64,000 nt of DNA from Ecdyonurus torrentis (GCA_949318235.1 OX439137.1:24830922-24894921); one strand, 5' to 3'; shown: positions 43,601 through 56,382, counted from the stretch's first letter. Made by a program: numbers and translations. The notes: a model not told the origin generated them from the sequence alone.

Positions 43601-46600
43601 ACTATTGAAAATTATTTTCAATTGAATGATTATATATGCATATTTACTTATTCTTAGTTATAAATAATGGATAGACCAACACTTGAACTGCATGGGTCAA
43701 TAAAATTTCTAATTTCTGGTGAAGAAAATTACATTAGAAAATTTTAAATTTCCACAAATTTAAAAATCAATAAACTTAAAAGTCAATAAAAATTTAATGC
43801 AAGTTATCAATTTTGCTCCATACATACTTTAAAATTGTTTCTTCAGCTGTATTTCAAATAATGGTAATTTCTTTTTTCAGCACAATAAACTGCCATTAAA
43901 TACCACCTTGAACCATATATTATTGTCAAGATTCCTAACTATTTACCAAATATCGATGACCTAACATACAAAAACAATCAATATGATCCAGCATTAATTA
44001 TAAACATGTTCACCTTTACTTTGGTTTTGTTTTAGGGGGACGTCTTTCTGATTTTTTGTTTTCCTTTACCGACGCGTTTGTTTGATCATCTTCCTATATA
44101 CCCACCCTTTTTGTTTTTCAGTCACAATTAGTTTTATTTTCATTTTGGTCTTACCACCCAATATCAATATTAGCTCGTATTTAAATAAATATAGAGTACA
44201 TAGAAGATACACCATGCAATTAATAGGTATACCTACCCTCTATGTAGAAACTTTTTTTTTTTTTTTTTTTTTTGAACTCTATTGTATTTTTTCTTTAATT
44301 TAATACTTACACCCATTTATTTTTAAAAAATCATGATTTTCCCGATTAACAGTCTCGCTCTCCTCTTGTTTTGTTTTTTTAACGGATGATCTATTACTGT
44401 TTTCTCTCTTTACCTGGTGCGCAAAAAATATGAATACTAGCCTACCTATTACTTACGAACTAAACTCCCTGCTTGCGCAAAATGTTTGTTTGATATTTTT
44501 TTAATAAAAAATGAATTTATCAAATCCCAGTAATTAAATTTGCCCATCACCATTTAAATGTTTTTGAGCATTTAAAAAAAAAAATGAGTAAGCTATGTCA
44601 TTTAATATAAATACATGTTTAAAAAAATAACAATAATAATAGTAAAAACCAAAACTTTTTTTATCTAAATTAACAAAGAATGAATAATAATGCAACTACT
44701 GTACTAACTTTGAAAAATGAGCCAATAGATGGAAAAAAGGTTCAAAAATTTGGAAATATTTTTTTTTATAAATAACAAAATCTCCTGGGAAAAAAAAATA
44801 AGACCCTGAAGTTTCCCGACTTGTAAAACTTTAAGTGGCATTTGAAAAACAAATTTTGAAGACACAAGACAATCTAAATAGAACCTGATACAAACAATCT
44901 GGATAGTTAAAAGGGAATACAAAATGGCAATAATGGAAACAAATATGTTAGATTACCGAATCTCACCCTTATACATAATAAGTTAAACATAATTTGAAAA
45001 TATAAATAAATTGTGTTGTAAAAAAAGGACTGAAATGTTTTCTAATACTTCAATAGAACTTTCAAAATTACTAAAATAATAAAAACTCTTCTTCTCATAC
45101 AAATACTGATTGATTGTAAATTTATATGCCAATTTTCAAACGAAGCAGTGAAAATTAATTAACAAATAAATTAAGACTATCTGAAAGTATTTATGAAACC
45201 CTAAATTATTATTTTTTTTTTCTAAAGCAATTCATTGGTACTCGGCTGTTTATTTGACTTTTCCAGTACTTGGGATAAGCGCGCCCCACGAGGGTAACAA
45301 TATAGAGTACACGCCTCTCTATGAGAGTAAAAAATGTGTACCCCTTACTCAACCTGGTAAGCTTACCTTACAGATTTTTTACTCACACAGTTAAGGAAAT
45401 CTACTACGTCAGAGTTTTCCTCTTACTCTTGCGGAGCTCGCTTATCTTGCTGGCTAGAAAAGTCAATTAAATGACTAATTTCTTCTGAACTATTTTAGAG
45501 AAGAACAAAAATTGTTTATTTTTAGGGTTACGTATCACTTTAAGGTGTATTCATTTATTTGTTGTAACATCAAATTGCAAAATAGCATCGTTTTAAATTG
45601 AGAATAATTATTTTGGTATGCAGTTATAACAAATAAATGAAAACATACATATTTATATAACCACAGTAATAATTATTTGTCAACAAATTTGATTATCACC
45701 ACTAAATATCAAACCGACATATGAATTGACCTTATCCTGCAGAAAAATACTACTATCTTGATGATTTCTCTTTTTATATAATAACCTACAGAAAAAGGGG
45801 AGGGGAGAATGGGGGCCCATTACTTAATGCCACTGTCTGAACTAATAACAAAAATGCTCGTAAACTTTTTTTAATTGACGTTGTATGTATGCTGGATCTT
45901 ACCACACATACAAACCTATTTATAGAGTGAGCCAGGAAATGTGTTAACACTAGATGAAGGCCCGGAAACAGCAAATCATCTGGGCATCAAGGAGAAGAAC
46001 ATAATCATGTATTAAAATCATCATTTCCGTAAAACAAACACACATTTTTTTTTTTAAATTACTCTGGCCAAAATATATTTTTTTAAATTTAAATTTTATG
46101 TATGTATTATATAGTAATTTTTTTATCATTAGTCTAAAAATAATAAGCTGAAATACAAGGAGTTTTAAGAGGATGTATATATATTTTTTTATATAGTATG
46201 TAGAGAGAGAGAATAGGGGAGGATTTGTTGTTGTTTCACTTACTGTGCATGTCGCGCTCATGTTCATACTCTATGAATGCATAACCTCGTGGTTTACCAT
46301 CATTTACATTGTGCGTTAGGACGATCTGTAACATAATACATAATATAATTTTAATTACAGTATATAACGTTAAAATTGCTATTGAACGATTAGTCATTTT
46401 AGTGCCTATGTTTGAATTCAATGTTGCCTTTCAAATTTATCTCCTTACTTTAAAGAAAAGAGTTATCTTTATTTGTTAGGCATGATATTTTATATACCTG
46501 AATTTTACAACATGTAATAGCTATGGAAGCTAACATGTGAACAATTCAGGAACATAGATAGATGTTATATAACCATAACCTATTAAAACTAACATCATAT

Positions 46601-49600
46601 TGTAACATATTAATAGTTTTGGTTACATTTCAGTGACCTTGAATTCCATCATTCACAACATGCTTTATATTTCTTTGTCCTTTGATTATTTTTTTTATAG
46701 GCCTATATTTATTAAACACAATGTGTGTACAACATAAATCTAAACATTCAATGAGACATAGGGCTCATAAACATTACATATCAGCTCTTCTGAATAGAGA
46801 GGTTGTTGTAGTTTTTTTGCCATGCGACTATGAGCTCTATGAAAAGAATAAGTAAGATTCAAGGTCGCATCACAAAAAAAACTCTACGACATTTCTATTT
46901 GGAAGACCTGATATACTAATATCAAGATCAAAACAGCATTATACATGCTGATCATTGCCCTCGGCCCCTTTCGAGATATAAAGGAAAATATTGTTCCTCC
47001 TAATGAAGCACAATTCATAATGTTTGTTTAAGAAATAGGAAAGATTCCATACCCCCCCCCCCTCCCTTTCCCAATTGACAAAATGTTTCCATGCTCAAAG
47101 TAAATAAAATACAAATATTAGTATTGATTTTTTCAAAACTGAAAGATCACAAGAAATAAAAAAACTGTAATGTTTACCTTCTTGATAGGTCCATACACTT
47201 CAAACTCTCTCCTTAGTTTTGACTCAGAAGTATCATAGTTCTGAAAAACAATAAGAAAAATTTCTGTTAGAAGAAAATAATGCAGCATGAGAAATAAATT
47301 ACGTATTGCGAATATTTAATCAGAAGTAACTATACTATCAAACATATTGAAATGAGATTGTCCGTAAACCCTGTTTACTTGCTCCAAAAAATGCACATTT
47401 CATTTGAATAACCATAGCTGATTGTCATTTTAGGAGCAGTAAACAGGGTATACGATACGAACAGCATTAGTATTATTCAAAAACACTTTTAAGAAATTTA
47501 ATGCACAAAAATTCTAAGTGGAATCCCTTATTTTGTTTCTTAAAGGTGTAGAACACCTTGTACAAAAAAGTTGCATAATATCCTAACAAACCTGAAAATC
47601 AACGTTGATTTGGCCAATCATTTATTTCTAATTTATTTTCCATTCACAAAATGAATTAGAAATAAATGACTCTGGCATTGAGCAGTTATCAAAAAGAACA
47701 CTCAAATATTAAACACCCATTAATTAAGTACAAATTACAATGTTCCCCAAGTATATGAAGTTGAACATGTAAAATACTTACAATTCTAGCTACGAACAGA
47801 GTTTTGAATGGATCAACAGTGGCTGTTGTAAGGTTATGAGGATCCCCTGCAACACAAAAACAAATAATGTAGATTAAAATTAAAGCAATATTAAATGTCT
47901 CATTTATTGTTTGAGATTGCAACAGACAGCACTGAAATTGCTTGCTACTTAATGTAGCAATACAGAAAGCATAACTTCACACTTCCCTAGTTGCTGCAAA
48001 AGACACATTATGCTACAGGTGATGACATTTACCCCCTCTAAACGAGAGGTTTTATCCTGTGGATTAAGCGTGACTTTGAAAACATTTAACATACAACCTT
48101 ATGAGAAAGTTAATCCACTCATAGGCTTAAGACTGTGGATTAAGTCCTTGTATAGATGCAGCAATGGAGGTTATCGGTTTAGCGCGCGGGGTGATGCGGG
48201 GAAAGCTAAGGGTCCCCTAATTTAACATTACGCTTATGGGGGAAAACACGTTTTTTGCTATTTTTGAGAAAACTACTCCTCCGATTTTGGAGAAATTTAA
48301 ATGTGAAATACTAGACATACTTTTACGCGTTTTAAGCCATAGAAAATTTTTACGACTTCTTTAAACCGATAACCTCCATTACCATGAGCAACCAACTTTT
48401 TGCAGGTGAACATCATCAGTCATCATGTGAACAGAACAGATGCATTCAAAGTTTCTCTCAGAGTATGTAAGGACTGCCCGATTACACATATACACACTAT
48501 GTTGTCAAAAGCTATCCAATGTAGTTATAATCTCTGTTTTTACAAGATTTTCACGAAAATATAGGAATCTCTTCACTATGGTAAGATCCTTGCTGGTTTC
48601 TCCTAATCCTTTTTTTCAAATATATCATACCTAACTGGGGTGACTTAGTTTTCTTAATATATTTTATTATTTAGTGGAACTAAACTTTAGGTCTTTGTCT
48701 ACCTACATAGATAGGTATTCCATCGTGTATGCAATTGACTTGGTATCTCCAATGGGATTTAAAATTGAGATACAATACTCAGCGTTGTTTAGCCACAACA
48801 CCATCGCTTTGTTAAAAAGAATTGAACCAATATGAGTAGAAAGTATTTTTAAAAAAATGCAACTGATGGTGCTAGCAATAACTATGCTTCCTGTGTTATA
48901 GATGTAACCACAACCCAAGCAGCTAATGTTGTTGTTGTTTTTTTTTTTTTACTTTTTTCCCAAACATTATTGACTTTTAGCTCTCAAAAACTATATAAGC
49001 TACCTATGTATACTCACACATAGCAATCTCTTGCTCCAATTTATAAGCAACTTGTTCTGCTCTTTCCCTTCTTCTTCTCTCCAATCTTTCATCTCGAGTC
49101 TCAACACGAGTGGGGGGTGGAGTCTCTTTGGGATCCTAAAACAAACATAGAAATCATAATTATAAAATGTTTCACGATGCATATTGCATACCATAATGTT
49201 ATGTGTACATAGTACTGCATTGAATTTTATTGGAACTATTGTTAATTTATTTAAATATGGACTATTTTGATAACTGATATTAGCCTATAAATGCAGAAAT
49301 GAGTATGTTTGCCGACGAGTTGTTAAAATAAAATATCATGCATATATCACGATTTCTAACTCCTGACATACAGACACTTACATTTATATGTACAATTTCA
49401 CCATAATAATATACATATCTATGTATTATACAGTATAATATTGCTTTTCAAATGGTAACAAAATGCATTTGTATGTACATCACGACTTTAAATTATTTAA
49501 ATTCACACACACACACACGATATATAACAGGACAATTATCATGTATGTATGGTAGATATGCCACTTTTCGGCCACTTCCACTTTTCGGCCACTTTGAACT

Positions 49601-51589
49601 TTGAAAGCCTATAATAAAAAATCTAATTGGACCAGGGACAAATTTTTTGTATAATTAGCTCCAGAAAACCTTAGCCAGTATTGTGTTAGAAATTGAAATG
49701 CTTAGCCTCATAGGATTTCTATTTATTAAATTATTAACTCGGCGAGAACTTAAAAATTGCAAAAATTTACGCTTCTTCTAATGTTATGCAAAAACATCAT
49801 ATCAGTACTTCAGGAAAATAAGGGTCTAGTTACAAATTCTTGACAGCCATCTCAAACCCACTGAATCTATAGTATCTCAGCTAAGTATTAACCACCATAA
49901 ATCTTAAGTTGGCCTTAGCCAATTTTTTTTAAGACTGAATATAAAAGTGGCCGAAAAGTGGACACGATGTTTCGTACCGGTGTCACTTTTCGGCCACCTA
50001 ATTTGCTAAGTTCAATATTTTTTCCTGGCAAAACTGTAGATTTGAAATCAGGTTTGATCACCTGAACTTGCTCTGGGGACAACATAGTTTTAGTAAAAAA
50101 TAAGAAAACAGTTCTGAGAACCATAAGTCGATGCCAAAGACGGTCCAAAAATCCCCAACCCAACATTCGTTATTAAGTGAAAATTGCAACTTTTTTTTTT
50201 CTTCAAAGGGGGAAAAAAATACGTAATTTTTTTAATGTACAGAAATGTTCCTCATACACTGTAGAATTCAAATATTAAAACCCCCAAAGTCATAATTTTT
50301 ATTTTTATTATAATACTTAAAAAAAGTACGCGTAAGCCCGGGCGTCGTGTACCATTTTAAGGGTCAATTTTATCGCAACTCAGATTTGTGGGAACAGTTT
50401 TATTATTTTTATTTCATATAATGTTGTATTGAGAGTGACATCAGGCTATCAAACATACCCCTAAATAAACAGCTCCAGCAATAAAAAATTTCAAAAGTAG
50501 CCACGCGTGGCCGTTAGGTTTGTGTTTAGCAATTTTAAAGCGCTATAGCGACCAAAATAATGGCAAAATGCTAATTTTTTCCTAACATACACAATAAATA
50601 AATTCATTTTAATGATTTGACAAACAAACAAAAAATTAATCGTGCGCAAACATGCCAGAAAAGAGCTTGCGAATGTGCGTTCCTAACGTAAAGTGGCCGA
50701 AAAGTCAAATTTCAGTGGCCAGAAAGTAGCATAAGTGGCCGAAAACTGAGCATTTACAAAATCGAACTTTAAACTGTCCTCGCAATTAATTGAATGTTTA
50801 AACCAACGATTTTTTTATATGATTATGTTAGTAAGGTATTACTTTAACCAGCTGAATGGATGATTTGAACAGAAATATATTATTTGGTTGTAAATATGGT
50901 GATAATATCAAACAAGATCCTTAAGTGGCCGAAAAGTGGCATGTCTACCATACATATGTATGTATGTAAAACTATGATACATACCGGCTTTAATTTTTTG
51001 TTTTGCATACCGGTATTATATGTATACACAACAGTACATATCATACCGGATATGGGTTATTGAATTTTTTTTTTTTTTTTTTTTTGTTTGCAACATGATC
51101 ATGTATGGTTGTCAAATTTAATGAAGTTTAACATAAACTATTATGTATGTACATATGTATATGAAACTGCATACACCGATGTAAAATGTACATACAGCAA
51201 TAATAATTTAGAAATGATAATATGTATGTATGTACATACAATACATACGTAATCTAAATCAATAAACAATTTGTGCAATCGCAGCAGGGGGTCGGGGGAA
51301 ATGAACATTTAGAGAAAAACATACATACGTGGAGAGGAAATGCCGGCTCCACATCCTTTAATTGCACATAAACATACTTCTATGTCTTATAATAACATGA
51401 TTATCATAATTTTACACTTATTAAGTTCTAAGATATTTTTCTTACCTCAAATAACGATAAAAATTCTCCAACTCCATTATAACCACGATTTTTCTTTTCA
51501 TGGGGAAGTTTATCCGGCGGTGGAAGAAACGGAACCGGGTCCCTTGGTGCAAATAACGCCAATAAATTAGGCGGTAAATATTGCGTCAT
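40642..51589 (-). CDS. SNRNP70: U1 snRNP 70 kDa protein (U1-70K)
   Basis: Core U1 snRNP protein that binds stem-loop I of U1 snRNA and helps recognise 5' splice sites. Ten exons (minus): 51589-51446, 49135-49018, 47846-47782, 47240-47178, 46325-46244, 42764-42663, 42304-42091, 41877-41662, 41511-41435 and 40799-40642. They give 412 residues, all phases consistent. The N-terminal U1-70K domain starts [20 protein letters not shown]. The RRM runs from about 103 to 184, with RNP2 LFVARI (104-109) and RNP1 RGYAFIEY (143-150), then the hallmark [20 protein letters not shown] and [16 protein letters not shown] long RE/RD/RS-rich tail of mixed-charge repeats follows, ending in an acidic [12 protein letters not shown]. 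Introns 1, 2 and 5 are unusually large for the window and contain transposons. Confidence 0.97.
44301..44460 (-). promoter_or_regulatory. Cluster of U1-type 5' splice-site sequences inside SNRNP70 intron 5
   Basis: On the sense (minus) strand: GTTC|GTAAGT at 44460-44451, CCAG|GTAAAG at 44417-44409 and GGGT|GTAAGTATT at 44314-44302. All match the metazoan donor consensus well, yet no annotated exon ends there. They could be donors of an unproductive exon or decoys; function is inference. Confidence 0.3.
45247..45475. mobile_element. Foldback MITE in SNRNP70 intron 5
   Basis: TTTATTTGACTTTTCCAGTA...GATAAGCG at the left mirrors CGCTTATC...TAGAAAAGTCAATTAAA at the right, imperfectly; inner GTAAAAAATGTGTACC pairs only weakly. 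Non-coding. Confidence 0.6.
46776..46916. mobile_element. Foldback MITE in SNRNP70 intron 4
   Basis: TATCAGCTCTTCTGAATAGA at the left pairs with TCTATTTGGAAGACCTGATA at the right; GTAGTTTTTTTGCCATGCGAC pairs with GTCGCATCACAAAAAAAACTC. About 140 bp. Confidence 0.7.
47352..47464. mobile_element. Short foldback repeat family D in SNRNP70 intron 3
   Basis: CGTAAACCCTGTTTACTTGC, TCCAAAAAATGCACATTT, then right arm GGAGCAGTAAACAGGGTATACG. Related to 15700-15820 and 4985-5060. Confidence 0.65.
47544..47682. mobile_element. CRE-family MITE F, partial copy in SNRNP70 intron 3
   Basis: Starts TTAA-AGGTGTAGAACACCTTG and keeps the left arm (AGTTGCATAATATCCTAACA, TGAAAATCAACGTTGATTTG), then jumps at the centre (ACAAAATGAATTAG) to a short stretch of right arm. 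The central CRE-containing part and the outer right arm are deleted. Confidence 0.7.
48166..48377 (-). mobile_element. 212-bp MITE, copy 2 of 2 (GGAGGTTATCGG family)
   Basis: Reverse-complement orientation relative to 3507-3718 and exactly the same length. Starts GGAGGTTATCGGTTTAGCGC and ends TAAACCGATAACCTCC. In SNRNP70 intron 2. Confidence 0.82.
49550..50950. mobile_element. 1.4-kb TA-flanked TIR element with repeated CTTTTCGGCCAC words
   Basis: Ends TGGTAGATATGCCACTTTTC and GAAAAGTGGCATGTCTACCA, inverted repeats of about 28 bases with one mismatch, TA on each side (49548-49549, 50951-50952), so Tc1/mariner-like by target. Extra copies of the terminal word AAGTGGCCGAAAAGTG or its complement occur inside at about 49580, 49945, 49985, 50692 and 50730. 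No recognisable transposase; an 83-residue minus-strand frame (50166-49915) matches nothing I know. It fills most of the left half of SNRNP70 intron 1. Confidence 0.78.
51061..51084. repeat. T-run in SNRNP70 intron 1
   Basis: Homopolymer T tract of about 20, near dispersed TATG/TACATA tetranucleotide repeats (50948-51250). Confidence 0.7.
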
Positions 51590-52630
51590 CTTCTAGATAG
51601 GTGTTTACACACTTTAAATAGATAAATATCGCATTTAATTCACTATTTAGACAGAAAATTAACAGAATTTTCAGCACGAGGAAGCTACACGTCCATTTTG
51701 AAGGGGGACGGACGCTTCAATATGGCGACGATGCGTAAGAAAATTGCGCCATATTTAAATCATAAAAGCTTTTTGAACTATTTGATGCGATTAAAAGTGC
51801 TTCGTCTAATAAATTTAAGCAAATACTATTTTTAACATTTAAAGGATTTTTTTTTACTTCTGATATCAATATGTTTATTACTTAGACGTCAATATTACAA
51901 AAAAAAAAAGTTTTAGTCGTTCCAATTATTGCCAAGAGATGTCACTAACTGATGGGTACGAAAAGCATGATGGGAAAAAAAGGTGCCGATCGGTGCCGAT
52001 GTACGTACAACAACTATTTTGAATGGTAGTTTTGGTGAGATATAATATAATTAAACATTAAAAAGTGCAATTATATGTCGTAAAATACTGATAGTTTAAT
52101 GTTATTTTTACTAAACACTGCATGTTATACAAGTGCTGCTTAAATTTTATACAGAAAACTACGTAACATCAAAATAAAATCAGTGTTAATAAAGTGTTAA
52201 TAAAATAGCATTAAAATTGCTAAAATTAACTAACAATTAACAAACAAACTTCACCTGCCGTAATTATTGTTGATGCGCTTGTGCACTCATCTGTTGAAAA
52301 AGAAAAAATTATTTATTTATATCGTTTAATGTTTAATTGCTGCGCAATACAAAACACTTCAGTTAATTGCCCGCTAACTGCCCAATTTAGGGTATGGGAT
52401 CTAATGGGAGTGAATTCCATTTATGAACTTTGATTCTATAGAAGCGAGAAGAGAGGACTACAGTTGAATGCAAAACAGGTATGTACGTATAATCCAATGC
52501 TAACTTTAACTTATCTTCATACATTTTTATGCACTTGTATTTTGCAAGCAATACTGCAAGATTTAATAGCCCCTATGCGATCCTCTTATATAGGGGACAA
52601 AAAAGACCGCATGTGTGAGACTCGCGTATG
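51590..52630. other. SNRNP70 5' flank, then intergenic
   Basis: The first 150 bases upstream of the SNRNP70 start are relatively GC-rich, with TTGAAGGGGGACGGACG and ATATGGCGACGATGCG, suggesting a TATA-less promoter. Beyond it the sequence is AT-rich and I see no exon. A direct doublet GGTGCCGATCGGTGCCGATG lies at 51982-52001. Confidence 0.45.
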
Positions 52631-52631
52631 T

Positions 52632-53682
52632 CCCTGCTCGAAAATCTTGGCAAGTTCTTGCCAAGAACCCGTTTCTTAGCAAGAACTTGGCAAGTTCCTG
52701 CCAAGAAACAGTTTCTTAGTAAGAACTTGCCAAGAACTTGTCTCAAGATCTTGACTGAGTATTTCTTGGTAAGTTCTTACCAAGAACTTACTTCAAGATC
52801 TTGATAAACATTTTCTTGGCAAGATCTTAGTAAGATTATGCCAAGATCTTAGTTCTTGGCAAGTTCTTGACAAGAAATTTACCAAGATCTTAGTTACGAT
52901 TTCTTGCCAAGATCTTGGCTAATTTTTTATAAATATTTAAAAAAAATCTTGGCAAGTTCTTGCCAGGATTCAGTTTCTTGGTTCAATCTTGGCAAAATTT
53001 GTAAAAAATTTTAAGATTTCTTGATTCAGAAATTTCTTGGCTCGAAATCTTGACAAGTTCTTGGTAAGATCTTGGAATATATTTAGGGGTTGAAAAAAGG
53101 GTTAAGGAGTTTTGATAGAACATTTTTGATGCCAAGAACAAGTTCCTCATCCCTTAAAACCCCTAGAAACCAAATTTCATATTTTTAACCTTTCTGACAT
53201 CTCGACAATCTAAGTCCAAACATTTAGAACTTTATATAGCGCAAATAATACATAAAGTCCATAAGAGTCAGAAAAGAGCAGTGTAAGGAGAGCCTCATTA
53301 GTGATCACCAAAGTCAAGCAACGTGGAGCGAGTTTAGTAGATGGATGGGTGACCAATTTTTTTATTGCGCTAAAAATGTTTTTTTATTGATTTGTCTTTA
53401 TTGTGTACTGCAGAATGTGCAGAATTAATTTTCCTACATTTTAATTATTAATTTTAATTAAAATTAATTATTTATCCAAGATCTTGGCAAGAACTTGGCA
53501 CGATTTTGCAAGAACTTGACACGATCTTGTCAAGATCTTGACACGATTTTGGCAAGATCTTGACACGATCTTAACACGATCTTGACAAGATCGTGGCACG
53601 ATCTTGACAAGATCTTAAACAAGAACTTGCTAAGTTCTTGGTAAGTTCCTGACAAGAACTTGCCAAGATTTTCGAGCAGGGG
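52632..53682. mobile_element. 1.05-kb TIR element with CAAGATCTTGG word arrays and 5S-like core
   Basis: Begins CCCTGCTCGAAAATCTTGGC and ends GCCAAGATTTTCGAGCAGGG. Both subterminal thirds (52632-53080 and 53470-53682) are almost entirely variants of AAGTTCTTGGCAAGA and CAAGATCTTGGCA. The middle (about 53085-53465) is unrelated and includes the 5S rRNA-like segment. No transposase. No clear target duplication. Architecture resembles 7903-9533, which also starts CCCTG. Confidence 0.8.
53291..53354 (+). ncRNA. 5S rRNA-like segment (pol III internal control region)
   Basis: Aligns by eye to the middle of animal 5S rRNA: CCTCATTAGTGATCACCAAAG, AAGTCAAGCAACGTGGAGCG, then AGTTTAGTAGATGGATGGGT and GACC, corresponding to the CTCGTCxGATCACCGAAG...AAGCAxCGT...TTAGTACTTGGATGGGTGACC stretch. 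A T-run (53356-53363) follows at once. It lacks both ends of a true 5S gene, so it is a 5S-derived fragment, as in SINE3-type elements, not a functional 5S gene. Whether it is transcribed is unknown. Confidence 0.65.
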
Positions 53683-53811
53683 TGTGAGCACCAAAATATG
53701 CTTGCCTGCCTGACCAGTCTGTCTGGTGCACGCTCGTGCACACCTTTTCTCTCTATTTCTCTCTCTTATCCTGTCTCGAGAAAAATATCATGCAATGATG
53801 CAATATATGAC

Positions 53812-53861
<50 letters not shown>

Positions 53862-54678
53862 AAATGAAGATGATAGCTTTTGCTGTCTAGTTTGGTTTTG
53901 CATGATACTCACACAGGAAGTGAGACAGTATAGCAGAGAGAGAGAGAGAGAGAGAGGTGCACCAGACGGCTGGTCAAGCAAGCATGCATAAATATTTTGG
54001 TGCTCGATCACACATACGAGTGATGTAAAGAAGGCGGAGAAATGCAGCAGCCAGCAATAGTGCACACCTTACTGTTGTGACAATTATTTTCTAGCGATTT
54101 CATTCGCGCGGCATATTCGGCAAAATCCTTTTGTCCCATTTTATAAAAATTGTAGTGTAAATGTATTTACGATTTATTTAATATAATATTTATTTAACAT
54201 TACATTAATTGATATGTGGGAGGTTTTTAATCTTGTATTCATGCACCTGGGCCAGGCCAACCGATATTAAAGATGCATACCTGCCAACCGCGACGAGCTT
54301 TTTTTTTTTTTTTTTTTGTCTATACATCATCAAAGGATAATTTGATGTTATTTTTGACAAAAAAAAAAAGCCTTGCTGTCCTGTCTGAGGTGACCTCTCC
54401 TAAATATAAGTCTAGCCTCTCCTGAGCAGGAACGAAAGCGAACCTGGGGCCCAGGAACTGAGTGTTATATACTCATAACTCGAGGCCAAATGCCCATTTT
54501 ATGCATGTGTTAATTATTATTTTTTTTTCTTTGGCAAAATTGACGATGCTTGATTAGTTCTGAGCACCTAATATCTATCAAATCATGTTTCATTAAAATG
54601 AATCTAGTCTATATATTAGATTACAGCAAATCATATATAGTTGACTATTTTTTATTTTCTGCTTATTTGCATTTGCAG

Positions 54679-54713
<35 letters not shown>

Positions 54714-55265
54714 TTATTTAATATTGACGCACACAATACATAAATTTACTATAGGCGTATATAAGTTGATGCGTTTCCTTTATTTTACACTTTTTGCAAT
54801 TAGTGGCACACTCACATTATTTTGTATGTGCGCGCTTTAACGACCCGTCATAAGATATCAACCAATAAAATAATATTATTTCGGACAGCAAAGAAAAATT
54901 ATAACTAATTTTTTTTTTTTAATTGCTTTTATATAAAAGTATGATTTTTACTTTTTAAATGGGGGTTTTAAATAAAGGCTAAGGGCTGTAAGCTGAAACC
55001 TCTAGTTAAACCTTTTTTTAGTTATCTTTTTTTTAATTGTTGCAACAATCAAAATAACAACTTAACTACGGTTTAACTACTTAGTTAGCGTCGCAGCTTA
55101 CGGCCGGGGGTTAGAATCTAGAAAAAAGAATCAAATCACATAAATATACAAATCGAATTACCCACTTAAAGAAAAGATATCAAAAATTATATTTGTCCCT
55201 GGATAAAATAATATTTCAGTACACTCAAATATGAGTGCGCCACCAAGTAATTTGTTATAGCGAAA

Positions 55266-55296
<31 letters not shown>

Positions 55297-56378
55297 ACAA
55301 ACAAACAAACAAAAAAGTATAAAAATACTAAAATAATATCTGATATTTCTATAAAAATTATGTAATATAACTTTTCAGCATTTTCAATTTAAAAAAAAAG
55401 TATACATAAAATTTTATATAATAATATTTCATAAAAATGATGTTTTAACCATGGAAAAAAAAGTATGCAATATATAATATGCAGTTATATAATTTAACTG
55501 TACTCTAAAATTATGACAATAATATAATAATAGAAAATTTATGTTAAATATCAAATTTAAACATGAAATTTATTTCATAATAATAATACATCAGCAGATC
55601 ATATGTCACTGCCTTAAAAATAAAGTATGAGTGTAGTACGACTAATAAATAAAATTGTGAAAACTAAAACGATTTTTTCCCCTAGATAATGCATTATAAT
55701 TTATTTTTTTTTAATGTATATGTGCCTTTATTTTATTGCTTTCTATTTAAAGGAACCGTCCAGACCATACATAACATGCATTTTTAATTTATTAAACACA
55801 AAAAGGATTTTCAAACAGAGTTATTTTGTCCAAGAATCTAATTTTGACACCCTAAACGTATAATCAAATTTTTAGCTTATGCAACCCGCACAACTTTTTC
55901 TTTTAAATGTGAACAATGCTGAGTAATCAGAAATGTTCAAAATTTGTGCATTTTGCCTACTTTACAATTTTCTCGTGCTCTTTTGCGGGGTTATAATGAG
56001 TAGTATAGTTAAAATTGAACATGCTTTTGGGTGTTCCATTTTGTTGTTCAATAAATTAAAAAGACATGTTGTTTTAACAGTCACTTTAAGTGTATTAATA
56101 AGCATAATTAAATTAATATATTATTATATAGTTATTATTATATAATACAATTTGACACAAAAAACAAACTGCGGTGATAATATGATGAGTGCATGGTGAT
56201 GTTAGAGAACTCTGCAAATCTTAGGTTATAGTAGAGACATTTGTTCACAGATGGCTTGAAAGTTTATAAATTTGTGAAAAACATATTACTTTTCCTACAA
56301 ATAGAGGACACTTAAGTTTATTTTTTTCATTTATTAAATTCTCACTGCAATTATACTGCAAAGCGGAAATCATGATGT

Positions 56379-56382
<4 letters not shown>
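53683..56382. other. Intergenic, AT-rich, low-complexity
   Basis: No gene. Contains (GA)n tracts at 53815-53857 and 53935-53955, T-runs at 54299-54317 and 54680-54706, an imperfect palindrome at about 54970-55105 (GTAAGCTGAAACC...GTTAAACC against GGTTTAACTAC...CGCAGCTTAC), A-rich runs at 55264-55313, and a possible diverged foldback at 55750-56090 (TTTAAAGGAACCGTCC... against ...CAGTCACTTTAAG). Confidence 0.55.

Larger units (their letters stand above)
42765..46243 (-). other. SNRNP70 intron 5 (largest intron)
   Basis: 3.5 kb, between the two exons encoding the second half of the RRM. Contains an A-run (42998-43022), a T-run (44253-44273), a MITE (45247-45475) and, on the sense strand, several strong 5' splice-site-like sequences within 44301-44460. 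No coding exon with homology seen. Any alternative exon here is hypothetical. Confidence 0.5.

Noticed and set aside
49915..50166. 83-residue minus-strand frame as a possible transposase
   Set aside because: No catalytic-motif pattern visible and no start context; recorded only as an unknown frame inside the TIR element.
53291..53354. Functional 5S rRNA gene
   Set aside because: Only the middle half of the molecule is recognisable and several conserved bases are changed.
53698..54065. Two overlapping frames with Arg/Glu or Leu/Ser repeats
   Set aside because: Generated by (GA)n microsatellites; no family resemblance.
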